From NCBI RefSeq assembly GCF_009377185.1, contig NZ_VJZC01000002.1, positions 1 to 64,000 on the forward strand: 64,000 nt of DNA, given 5' to 3'. Source of the DNA: Streptomyces spongiae. Lineage in GTDB: Bacteria; Actinomycetota; Actinomycetes; Streptomycetales; Streptomycetaceae. Under the pieces are notes generated by a model. It saw only the letters and a list, made by a program, of their open reading frames with translations, had not been told where the DNA came from and did no database searches. The translations under genes and the position numbers were made by a program. Below, piece after piece: positions 18,920 to 26,461 of this stretch; the first letter of the stretch is position 1, and every line of letters starts with the position of its first letter.

Positions 18920-19357
18920 TCACCGGGTCTCGATCAGGATGCCTTCGCAGGCGAACTCGACCGATTCGATGGCGACGTCGGTGCCGGTTGACTTGAGGCC
19001 CGGGCCTTCGAGCTTGACCGGCCAGGCCTCCCTGATCTTCCACGTCATCACCGGGTCCCGCTCCTCGTTGAGGAGACTGACCGTGACGTCACGGCGGTCC
19101 ACGGAGCCGATGCTGATCGAGTTGTACCACTCGAACAGTCCGTTGCCGGCCTCGGCGGGGGCGATGCCCCTCTTCATCGTGACGTTCGAGAACTTGCGCA
19201 GACCCGGTTGCTTGTGGGTGGAGAACTGGGGGTCGGCGCCCCCGCGGTACTCGATGACCTCGGCCTCCATCGTCAGTCCGCTGACTTCCGAGAAACTCGA
19301 GGTCTGCTGTGTGTCCCCCCAGCTCACCGCGAAGTGCAGGGTGGTCATGGGATACAT
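18920..19357 (-). CDS. phage tail tube protein, gp19-like (first tube subunit)
   Basis: 145 aa. Gp19 features include HFAVSWGDTQQTSSFSEVSGLTMEAEVIEYRGG, a core KRGIAPAEAGNGLFEWYNSI, and the closing strand IESVEFACEGILIETR. The ATG at 19357 has AGGAG 7 nt upstream. It directly follows the sheath gene, the usual place of the major inner-tube subunit. Confidence 0.92.
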   Translation of the reverse strand: MYPMTTLHFAVSWGDTQQTSSFSEVSGLTMEAEVIEYRGGADPQFSTHKQPGLRKFSNVTMKRGIAPAEAGNGLFEWYNSISIGSVDRRDVTVSLLNEERDPVMTWKIREAWPVKLEGPGLKSTGTDVAIESVEFACEGILIETR

Positions 19358-19376
19358 GCGTCAACTCCTACTCGTC

Positions 19377-22004
19377 CTACTCGGACAGTCGCTTGTGGCT
19401 GAAGCGGACGACGACGAACTCGGCGGGTTTGGCGGGTGCGATGGCGACCTCGGTGACCACCAGCCCCAGGTCGATGTCGGCCTCGGTCATGGTTTCGCCC
19501 AGCCCGACGCGTACCCGGTAGGCATGCTCGGGCTTGGTCCCGGCGAGGGCGCCGGCCCGCCACTGCTGGTCGAGGAAGTTCTCCACGGAGACCTTGATCC
19601 TGATCCATGTCTGGGCGGTGTTCGGCTCGAAGACCACCCACTGCAGGGCCCGGTCGACCGAGGTCTCGATCATGTTGAACAGCCGTCGGACATTGACGTA
19701 GCGCCAGGCGGTGTCGTCCGTGGCGTTGCGGGCGCCCCACAGCCGGGTGCCGCGCCCGGGGAAGGCCCGGATGAGGTTGACGCCGCCCGGGTTGAGCAGG
19801 TCCTGCCGACGCTGGGTGTACGTCTGGGCCAGCCCGATGGCACCGCTCACGGTCTCGTTGCCCGGAGCCTTGTGGACACCACGCAGCCGGTCGGTCCGCG
19901 CGATGACACCGGCCACGAAGCCCGACGGCGGCACGGTGGTGAACCTGTCCGACGAGTCGGGATCGATGGTGACGATCCGCAGGTGCGGTGCGTAGACCGC
20001 CGCATAGGTGGACGACAGTGTGGTGTCACGCCACTTGCGGAGCTCCGCGTCGGCCTTGTCCGGTTTGCCGATCACGTTCGGGGTGTCGATCACGGCGAAC
20101 CGGCGGAAGTTCTCGCAGTGGGTCACGACCTGCCCCACGAGATCGGCCTGCAGCAACGGATCCTCCACGGTGACCAGGTCAGGGCAGATCACCATCGCGG
20201 GCTCGTCCACCTCCTCGAGCCGGGCCAGGCCCTCGCGGAAGTCGTCGTTGGTCGCGGGCCTGTCCGCGCCGATACTGTCCGCGGTGACGTAGAACGGCGC
20301 GGACGCAGGTGACACGGCGGGGGCGGCGGTGTCCCGCGGAGCGACGGTGACGAGCGCCGAAGTCCCGTTCACCACGCCGTCCCTGGCGAAGTACGAAGGG
20401 TGGCCGGTGCTGAGCGACAGTCCGCCGAAGGTCTCGGCGACGGCGCCGTTCACCGTGACGGACAGCGCGAACCGCTCGGCCACCACTGAGGCGCTCTGCA
20501 CCGCGAACAGCCCGAACCGGGTCTGGTTGGCGTTCCCGATCGCCGTTTTGGTGGCGAAGCGCAGCACGTAGGTGTCACCGCCGATGCGCACGACCTCGGT
20601 GATCGGTGCGAAGGCCGCGTCGACCGCGAGCCGGTCCCCGATCCGCGGCTCGACAGCACACCGGACGGCGATGCCGGTGTCCGCGTTGGCCTGAAGGGTG
20701 AAGGCGGCATCGGTGTACGTGTGCGCCGCGTCGGGCGACGGCGCCAGGTCGAAGCCGGTGGCCGTGCGGGTGGCGACGACCGTGGTGGCGCCGGTTCCCT
20801 TGTACGTGACCTTCGCGCCCGTGGGCAGGAAACCGTAGGCGGCCGAGACATCGGCCGGGGTGAGCTTGGTGATGCTCAACCCCGTGTCGGCCAGGAGCAC
20901 CGCGGACACGGGCGCGTTCACCGTGACGGGCCCGCTCGGCGGTGGCGTGGTGCCCGCCACCTCGAAGCGGTTGCCGCCCGTCCACTCCCCGGTGCGTCCG
21001 TCCGGCATCGTGATCCGGGCGACCGCGCTCTCCTGCGTGGAGACCGACAGATCGGCGGCGACGGGTGCGGTGAGAGGGCGCTCGAAGGTCAGAGCCGACA
21101 TCGCCACGTTGGTCGCGGGGACCGAGCCCGTCGGCGTGGTGGTGACCGTCGCGACAGCCGGAAAGTCGGCCCGGCGGAGCACGAAGGCGGCCCCGGGGAC
21201 AGCGCCCGGCGCGGCGGCCAGGGTGAGCGTGACCGATGTCCCGGCGGTGACGACGTCCGTCACCAGGGCGCCGGCGCGCGCACCGTTGGGCGCGGTCGCC
21301 ACGACCACGTCTCCCGTGCGGAATCCCTTGCCGGACGGGAGGAACAACGTGGTGCTGTCGTTCGCCAACGCACTCGCGACGATCGACCCGGGACTCATCG
21401 ACGCCGCGCCGCTCGCGGTGAGCACGATGCTGTTCGACGTCACTGAGCCGACGGTCGCGGACACCGGCGCGCTCACGCCTCCCGAGGCGGGGATCGGCAC
21501 GAGCACCAGGGCGTCACCGGGCCGTAGCCCCGTCGTGGACGGCACTTGCAGGGTGGCGGCCGTGCCGGCGGTCACCGAGACCGTGGCGCCCGTCGTCTCC
21601 GCGCGGTAGAAGGCACCGGAGGCTCCCGAGGTGTCCGGCCGTACGCCGATGCCCAGGGACGTCGCCCAGGCTCCCGGCGAGCCGGCGGTGACGGCGAAGC
21701 TCTTCTTCCCGGACCCGTCGAAGACCTGCCAGGACGCCGAGGTCGAGGGATCCACCCGGACCACCCAGGCCGCCGGCCCGCCGTTCTCGAAGTAGCCGAA
21801 GACGGACTCGCCGGTGAAGCCGCGTGAGGCGGGAGCGCCGAACGTGCGCACGTAGTCGCCCCAGCCGGTGACGCGGGTCGGCGTGAGCAGCGGCCCCTTA
21901 CGCGTCGTGCCGAGGACCGCCATCACGCTGGTCGGCGCGGCCGCGATCGGCTGTGGCCCGGAGGGGACCTCCTCGATGTACACGCCGGGCGATTGATACG
22001 TCAC
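19377..22004 (-). CDS. contractile tail sheath protein, enlarged
   Basis: 875 aa, GTG start after GAGGAGG. The N-terminus YQSPGVYIEEVPSG and TRKGPL, and the C-terminus (YVNVRRLFNMIETSVDRALQWVVFEPN, then TWIRIKVSVENFLDQQWRAGALAG) are diagnostic sheath sequences. Typical eCIS sheaths are about 350-500 aa. The extra length lies between about 110 and 560, in Thr/Val/Ala-rich beta repeats (such as GLRPGDALVLVP), probably surface domains. The C-terminal handshake strand is intact, so the sheath should polymerise and contract. Confidence 0.95.
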   Translation of the reverse strand: MTYQSPGVYIEEVPSGPQPIAAAPTSVMAVLGTTRKGPLLTPTRVTGWGDYVRTFGAPASRGFTGESVFGYFENGGPAAWVVRVDPSTSASWQVFDGSGKKSFAVTAGSPGAWATSLGIGVRPDTSGASGAFYRAETTGATVSVTAGTAATLQVPSTTGLRPGDALVLVPIPASGGVSAPVSATVGSVTSNSIVLTASGAASMSPGSIVASALANDSTTLFLPSGKGFRTGDVVVATAPNGARAGALVTDVVTAGTSVTLTLAAAPGAVPGAAFVLRRADFPAVATVTTTPTGSVPATNVAMSALTFERPLTAPVAADLSVSTQESAVARITMPDGRTGEWTGGNRFEVAGTTPPPSGPVTVNAPVSAVLLADTGLSITKLTPADVSAAYGFLPTGAKVTYKGTGATTVVATRTATGFDLAPSPDAAHTYTDAAFTLQANADTGIAVRCAVEPRIGDRLAVDAAFAPITEVVRIGGDTYVLRFATKTAIGNANQTRFGLFAVQSASVVAERFALSVTVNGAVAETFGGLSLSTGHPSYFARDGVVNGTSALVTVAPRDTAAPAVSPASAPFYVTADSIGADRPATNDDFREGLARLEEVDEPAMVICPDLVTVEDPLLQADLVGQVVTHCENFRRFAVIDTPNVIGKPDKADAELRKWRDTTLSSTYAAVYAPHLRIVTIDPDSSDRFTTVPPSGFVAGVIARTDRLRGVHKAPGNETVSGAIGLAQTYTQRRQDLLNPGGVNLIRAFPGRGTRLWGARNATDDTAWRYVNVRRLFNMIETSVDRALQWVVFEPNTAQTWIRIKVSVENFLDQQWRAGALAGTKPEHAYRVRVGLGETMTEADIDLGLVVTEVAIAPAKPAEFVVVRFSHKRLSE

Positions 22005-22025
22005 GGGTCCTCCTCAGCTCATCGT

Positions 22026-22616
22026 TCATGTCGTGTCGACCAGCCGGATCCGGGTCGCCACGGACAACCCGTTCATGGAGACGGTGCGCAACAGCGTTCC
22101 GTCGACCAGTAGCTCCGCGGGGGTGAAGGCGGCCGTCCACTCGGCCGGGGCCGAGGCGTAGACGCCGGGTGCGACTTCGGGCAGCGCGATCTCGGGCTTC
22201 GGGCCCGGGCCTTTCGTGGCCCGGGCGGTGACCGTCCGGCCGGAGCGGGGAGCGCCCGTGGACGGTGCCACGAGGGTGGCGGTCAGGGTCATCGGGACGG
22301 GGTGCAGCGGCAGCTCGATGTCGGCCGTGTCCAGCTCGACCAGGAGGGTGCGCGGAGGCAGGCCCGGCGCAGGAGGGAACACGAGCAGCTGGGCCAGGGC
22401 GCCGTCCGTGACGGTGACGGCCAGCTGCGGGGGAGTGGGCGGGGCGGCAACGTCGGTGCGCGCGGTGACGACCACGCCGTCCGGCACCGTCCGGACAGCC
22501 CACCCATGTCGTGCTGCGGTGAGCCGGGCGCTGAGTGGGCCGATCGGTGCGCCCGTGGAGGCGTGCACCAGGCGTACACGGTGCCGCAGGCGGGTGTTGC
22601 TCGTCGCGATCCTCAC
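22026..22616 (-). CDS. eCIS-associated beta-sandwich protein of unknown function
   Basis: 196 aa, GTG start overlapping the DUF4255 stop as GTGA and 21 bp before the sheath gene. Two halves each look like a carboxypeptidase-regulatory or Ig-like sandwich (HRVRLVHASTGAPIGPLSARL and ATLVAPSTGAPRSGRTVTA share a STGAP core). The centre is Pro-rich. No signal peptide or catalytic motif is visible. Between the DUF4255 and sheath genes it may be a cap, adaptor or decoration protein. I do not recognise the family. Confidence 0.6.
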   Translation of the reverse strand: MRIATSNTRLRHRVRLVHASTGAPIGPLSARLTAARHGWAVRTVPDGVVVTARTDVAAPPTPPQLAVTVTDGALAQLLVFPPAPGLPPRTLLVELDTADIELPLHPVPMTLTATLVAPSTGAPRSGRTVTARATKGPGPKPEIALPEVAPGVYASAPAEWTAAFTPAELLVDGTLLRTVSMNGLSVATRIRLVDTT

Positions 22617-23161
22617 GGCGCCCTCACGTACTCGACGCGGTGCTCGACCACACGGCCCGCGCCGTCCTGCCGCAGCACCGGGACCGGCGCGACGTCCACC
22701 TCGTAGAACACAGCCAGCCGACCGGGGCGGCCGAGGGCGCCCCAGATCTGGTTGCGCTGGTCGTGGGTGGGGCCGACCAGACGGATCGTGAGGGTCTCGA
22801 CCTGGTCGGCCAGGGGCGGTTCGAGCATGTGGCGGCGCAGGATCGGCGTGCTGTGGAAGGCCTGGACGATCCGGGCCAGCCGGCGCTGTGCCTCGTCGTG
22901 GTCGCCCAGGAAGGTGGCCAGGTAGTGCAGCTTCAGCGCCAGCGGTGCGCGCACCAGTCCGGCCGCGCCTGTGGTGAGGGGACGGTTGCGCAGGTGGTCG
23001 TGCTCCTCGACGGCGATGAGCGCGAGGACTCCCTTCTTATCGGGCAGCGGCGCCTTGTCGGCCTGGGAGAGTGAGTGCAGGACCATCCAGCTTCCGTGGT
23101 CGGGAGTGGCCTGGTGGATGACGTCACACAGGGCTTCGCTGACCTCGGTGATCACGAGCAC
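22613..23161 (-). CDS. DUF4255 (Pvc16_N-type) tube terminator/cap protein
   Basis: 182 aa. It matches the DUF4255 layout: N-terminal helix VSEALCDVIHQATP, the core LALKLHYLATFLGDHDEAQRRLARIVQAFHSTPIL, and the final LAVFYEVDVAPV. In Afp/PVC particles this family caps tube and sheath at the far end. It is the first gene of the operon. The GTG at 23161 is used here; a second GTG two codons later sits better behind AGGGGG. Confidence 0.85.
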   Translation of the reverse strand: MLVITEVSEALCDVIHQATPDHGSWMVLHSLSQADKAPLPDKKGVLALIAVEEHDHLRNRPLTTGAAGLVRAPLALKLHYLATFLGDHDEAQRRLARIVQAFHSTPILRRHMLEPPLADQVETLTIRLVGPTHDQRNQIWGALGRPGRLAVFYEVDVAPVPVLRQDGAGRVVEHRVEYVRAP

Positions 23162-23226
23162 CCCCTACGACGTGGTGACCTTTCCCTCGTGTGATTCAGC
23201 GTGGCGTTGCGCACTCACGGGAGAAC

Positions 23227-23254
23227 CACGGTGAATCACCGGCCCGTCACCGTG
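23227..23254. promoter_or_regulatory. inverted repeat upstream of the eCIS operon (candidate operator)
   Basis: CACGGTGA (23227-23234) and TCACCGTG (23247-23254) form a perfect 8-bp inverted repeat with a 12-bp spacer; a smaller CGGTG-AAT-CACCG palindrome is nested in it. It lies in the 221-bp gap between the regulator stop and the first eCIS gene, the only sizeable gap before the operon. I see no clear -10/-35 pair there. Confidence 0.45.
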
Positions 23255-23382
23255 TCCTTGTTCTGCCCGGCGTGCACCTTCGAACGGGCAAGGCAGGCAG
23301 GGAGGTTGGGCGCATACGGGGGCTCCGGCCCGCGGTCTCACGCACGGCCGGAGCGAGTCTGTGCCGACACACCAGGTCGGAG

Positions 23383-24372
23383 TCAGGACATGCCGCGGAG
23401 CTGGTCGAGTGCTCTGTCCATGGCGGCGGCCAGACGCCCGACGTCCCGCCGGGCTCGTTCGAACTCGGCTATCAGCGGGGCCAAGGCCATCGACCGGCTG
23501 CCGGCTCCGGCGCGCAGCCGTGCGTAGGTGGCCACCGTCTCGGGCATGGGCTCGACGCCCAGTTCTTCGAGAAGGACGGCCCGACACCGCTCGAACTGCC
23601 GCTCCGCCAGATCCAGCCGACCGGCGTTTCCAAAGGCCCAGATCAGATGGCGGTGCAAGTCCTCACGGAGTGGCTCCAGTTCAAGGGCGCGCTCGCCGTA
23701 CGCGGTGATCGCCGGGACGTCACGACGTGCGCCGTAGTACTGGATCAAGTGGTCGAGGGCGGCAAGGTAGAGGGTGTCGATTCGGCACCGGGTGTCCAGG
23801 ACCCAGTGGTCCTGGCAGGTCTCCACCAACTGGCCCCTGCGAAGGGACACGGCGCTGCGCAGGCGGGCGACGTCCGCCTCGTCCAGGTCGGTCGGTGGTA
23901 CCCGCAGGACCAGCTCGATCAGTTCCTGGAACCTGGTCGCGTCAGTGGTGACGCGAACATCGGGATTCAGGGCCACCGTCCTCAAGCTGTCGCAGCCCAC
24001 GATCTCGAGGCCCGTACCGGCCCGAACCTCGCACCTGAGACGCCACAGCGCGGTGTTGAGACGGCGGCGGGCCAGCCGCTCGGAGCAGTCCTCGAACAGA
24101 TGGGCGGCGGCGACGGATCGTGGTCGGCCTTCCGGCGGCGCGAGGGCGAGGTAGGCGCACAACGTGGTCGCGCCGGGTGACAGTCGGACAGGCTCCCCCT
24201 CGAAGGACACACTGGGCGGCCCGAGCAGCCTGAGACTCAGCGTGTGCGACGCGTCCGGCCCTAAGTCAGAGGCGCTCACATCGTGTATCGCCGCACTCGT
24301 GAGTTGAGCGGTGGGCAACACGAGTGCCCGCGGGCGGGTGTGCTCGCGCGGCGCTGGTCCTTCGGGCGTCAT
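23383..24372 (-). CDS. SARP-type transcriptional regulator (wHTH + BTAD), TTA-containing
   Basis: 329 aa. An OmpR-like winged-helix segment (about 45-135; LSLRLLGPPSVSFEGEPVRLSPG, then RLARRRLNTALWRLR) is followed by a BTAD repeat domain (about 160-305; WVLDTRCRIDTLYLAALDHLIQYY and AERQFERCRAVLLEELGVEPMPET). This is the small AfsR/SARP activator layout, without ATPase or TPR extension. The ATG at 24372 has GGAGG upstream, so a longer in-frame start at 24465 is unlikely. Codon 37 is TTA (24262-24264), so translation probably needs the bldA tRNA. It points into the eCIS operon from 221 bp away and is the obvious candidate activator. Confidence 0.85.
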   Translation of the reverse strand: MTPEGPAPREHTRPRALVLPTAQLTSAAIHDVSASDLGPDASHTLSLRLLGPPSVSFEGEPVRLSPGATTLCAYLALAPPEGRPRSVAAAHLFEDCSERLARRRLNTALWRLRCEVRAGTGLEIVGCDSLRTVALNPDVRVTTDATRFQELIELVLRVPPTDLDEADVARLRSAVSLRRGQLVETCQDHWVLDTRCRIDTLYLAALDHLIQYYGARRDVPAITAYGERALELEPLREDLHRHLIWAFGNAGRLDLAERQFERCRAVLLEELGVEPMPETVATYARLRAGAGSRSMALAPLIAEFERARRDVGRLAAAMDRALDQLRGMS

Positions 24373-24505
24373 CCATGGCCTCCCCCTGGCCGGTGGGCGC
24401 AACGGAAACATACTCGGAATGCGCGCGTAGCGGGACCTAAACGGCAGAAATGCGACGGAGCGCAACTCCAGGATGTGGCCGCGGAGTTGGCGTACGGCAC
24501 CTGCT

Positions 24506-25408
24506 TCAATCGTGCCGGGGCAGTACCCGGCCTTGCAGCTGCCACCCGGGGTCGAGGTCGATGCCGAGACGGTCCAGGACCGTGGGGGCTATGTCGACGA
24601 GCCGCGGACCGTCGAGACACGTGCCGCCCGGCGTTCCGGGTTCGGCGAGGATCACGAAGACCTCCCGCTCGGCAGGGGTGTCGCCGCCGTGGCCGCCGCC
24701 GTCGAGATGGCCGTGGTCCGTGGTGACCAGCACGGTCCAGTGCTCGTCGGCGCGGGAGCGGCGGGCTTCTATCGCCTCCAGGAGGCGCCCCAGGTGGGCG
24801 TCCTGGTCCAGTAGAGCCCGGTCGTAGGCGGGACTGAGGGGGCCCGTGTCGTGACCGGCCTCGTCGGTGGCGCCGAAGTACACGAACACGGCATCGGGGT
24901 CGTCCTCGGTGAGCAGGCGTGCGACAGTGTCGGCGACAAGGGCGTCCGAGGGTCCGTAGCCGTCGCGGTCGCCGTCGTAGTGCGCGAGGTGGCCGATGGC
25001 GGAGCCGAGCGTGCCGCGGCGTACCAGCTCCGCCCAGGACACCGCGGCCGCGGTACGCAGACCGGGCCGGACGGTGGCCGCGCGGGTGAGGAAGTCGGGA
25101 TAGCGGAGGTAGTCGGCACCGGTGAAGTCGTTGCCGGTCACCCCGTGCCGGTCGGGCCACACCCCGGTGAGCACGCTCGACCAGCCGGGCCCCGAGTCGG
25201 TGTAGGCCATGCTGGTCGACGGCCCGTCGTCGGCCTGACCGTCCGCCTCGCCGTAGGGCAACAGGCTGGTGCCGTGGGCGCCCGAGGCCAGCAGACCGTG
25301 CAGGACGGGCGCGACGGACGGCGAGCGGGTCAGCCGGTCGTAGCGCAACCCGTCCATCCCGACGACGAGCACCCGGCCGTGCGGGGTGGGGCGGCGCGCG
25401 CGAAGCAT
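24506..25408 (-). CDS. alkaline phosphatase superfamily phosphodiesterase/phosphatase
   Basis: 300 aa. The metal-site pattern of the nucleotide pyrophosphatase/phosphodiesterase branch is visible: VVGMDGLRYDR at the N-terminus, a nucleophile loop in SGPGWSSVLTGVWPDRHGV, DEAGHDTG, and TTDHGHLDGGGHGG. No signal peptide is seen, so it should be cytosolic or carried by another route. It is 133 bp upstream of the BTAD regulator on the same strand. Substrate unknown. It could be eCIS cargo or an unrelated neighbour. Confidence 0.8.
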   Translation of the reverse strand: MLRARRPTPHGRVLVVGMDGLRYDRLTRSPSVAPVLHGLLASGAHGTSLLPYGEADGQADDGPSTSMAYTDSGPGWSSVLTGVWPDRHGVTGNDFTGADYLRYPDFLTRAATVRPGLRTAAAVSWAELVRRGTLGSAIGHLAHYDGDRDGYGPSDALVADTVARLLTEDDPDAVFVYFGATDEAGHDTGPLSPAYDRALLDQDAHLGRLLEAIEARRSRADEHWTVLVTTDHGHLDGGGHGGDTPAEREVFVILAEPGTPGGTCLDGPRLVDIAPTVLDRLGIDLDPGWQLQGRVLPRHD

Positions 25409-25472
25409 GGCGGAACTATAGGGGCACGGGGAACGACGCTGTCAGTGGCCGCCCCTAGAGTCCTCGCCAAGT

Positions 25473-25564
25473 GATCGCGGAGACGGCGTGAGCGGGCGCG
25501 GTACGTCCCGGAACCGCCTCTGCCGATCGTGCATCTGACGTGATTGATCGCGCACCTGGCGTGA
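25473..25564. promoter_or_regulatory. three direct repeats in a divergent promoter region (candidate operator)
   Basis: A 19-bp motif, GATCGCGCACCTGGCGTGA and variants, starts at 25473, 25525 and 25546. The last two copies match at 16 of 19 positions; the first is weaker outside its ends. Offsets of 52 and 21 bp are close to five and two DNA turns, placing all copies on one face. SARP/OmpR-type activators bind direct repeats in this way. The repeats lie between the phosphatase and DUF4132 genes. Confidence 0.45.
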
Positions 25565-25582
25565 ACGATGGGGAGACGGCGC

Positions 25583-26461
25583 ATGGGGTGGTTTCCGGCG
25601 GGCGAGTACGAGGTCGCCCTCGACGGTGGAAAGGTCGTCTGCCGCAACGCGGCCGGACGTCTCCTGAAGTCGTTACCGGCGAAGTTGAAGGATGACCCGG
25701 CGGTGGTGGAGCTGCGGCAGCTGGCGCAGTGGCTGGATCAGCACGAGCGGCAGTGCCTGAGCGATGTGGAACGCTGGATGCTGCGCTCGCTGCCGGTGCC
25801 GGTCGCGGTCCTCGTCCAGGTGTGGCCGGACCCGTCCTGGCAGTCCGTACTCCGCGACCTGGTCATCACCGACGAGGACGGTGAGTTCGCAGGCTTCCTG
25901 CGCGACGCCGACCGCGACCACGACGGCTTGGGCCTGGGTCTGAGCCTGGTCGACCTCAACGGCGACACGGTGCGCATCTCACCCCGACTCGTCCGGATCC
26001 CGCACCCGGTGCTCCTCGACGGACTCGACGACCTCCGGGAGTTCGCCGTCGAACTGGGCGTCGAGCAGAAGGCCGGCCAACTCTTCCGCGAGGTGTGGCA
26101 CCGGCCCACAGACCTCGACGACGAGGGCGAACAGGTCGACACCTACGCCGGTGCCCGTTTCGACGGCCGGCGCTCCCTGCACGGCAGGGCCGCCTCCCTC
26201 GGCTACCGGATCCGCGGCGGCCACGCGGTCTGCCCGGTCTTCGAGGACGGCCGGACCGTCGAGGCCCGAATCTGGATCGGCGACTACGACCCCTACGACG
26301 ACGACACCGACACCGAGACCGGACCACTGACCTGGACCGACACGGCGGGGCGGGTGATCCGGCTCGGGGAAGTGGGGCCCGTCGCCTGGTCGGAGGGAAT
26401 GCGCATGGCCGCCGCCCTCCACGCGGGACGCGAGACCGAGATCGAGGAGCAGGCGGCATGA
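25583..26461 (+). CDS. DUF4132 domain protein
   Basis: 292 aa. The region about 85-175 (VLRDLVITDEDGEFAGFLRD, then VRIPHPVLLDGLDDLREFAVELG and QLFREVWHRP) carries the DUF4132/MolR-like signature; it continues as a beta-rich WGR-like partner region to the end. The ATG at 25583 has GGGGAG 7 nt upstream, better than the in-frame ATG 15 nt earlier. Codon 31 is TTA (25673-25675). The stop overlaps the next ATG, so the two proteins are coupled and probably act together. Biochemical role unknown. Confidence 0.75.
   Translation: MGWFPAGEYEVALDGGKVVCRNAAGRLLKSLPAKLKDDPAVVELRQLAQWLDQHERQCLSDVERWMLRSLPVPVAVLVQVWPDPSWQSVLRDLVITDEDGEFAGFLRDADRDHDGLGLGLSLVDLNGDTVRISPRLVRIPHPVLLDGLDDLREFAVELGVEQKAGQLFREVWHRPTDLDDEGEQVDTYAGARFDGRRSLHGRAASLGYRIRGGHAVCPVFEDGRTVEARIWIGDYDPYDDDTDTETGPLTWTDTAGRVIRLGEVGPVAWSEGMRMAAALHAGRETEIEEQAA

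Noticed and set aside
368..23161. Tailed prophage
   Set aside because: Only contractile-tail parts are present. There is no capsid, portal, terminase, lysis or replication gene, and the AAA+ ATPase, DUF4255 and eCIS-core genes mark an eCIS.
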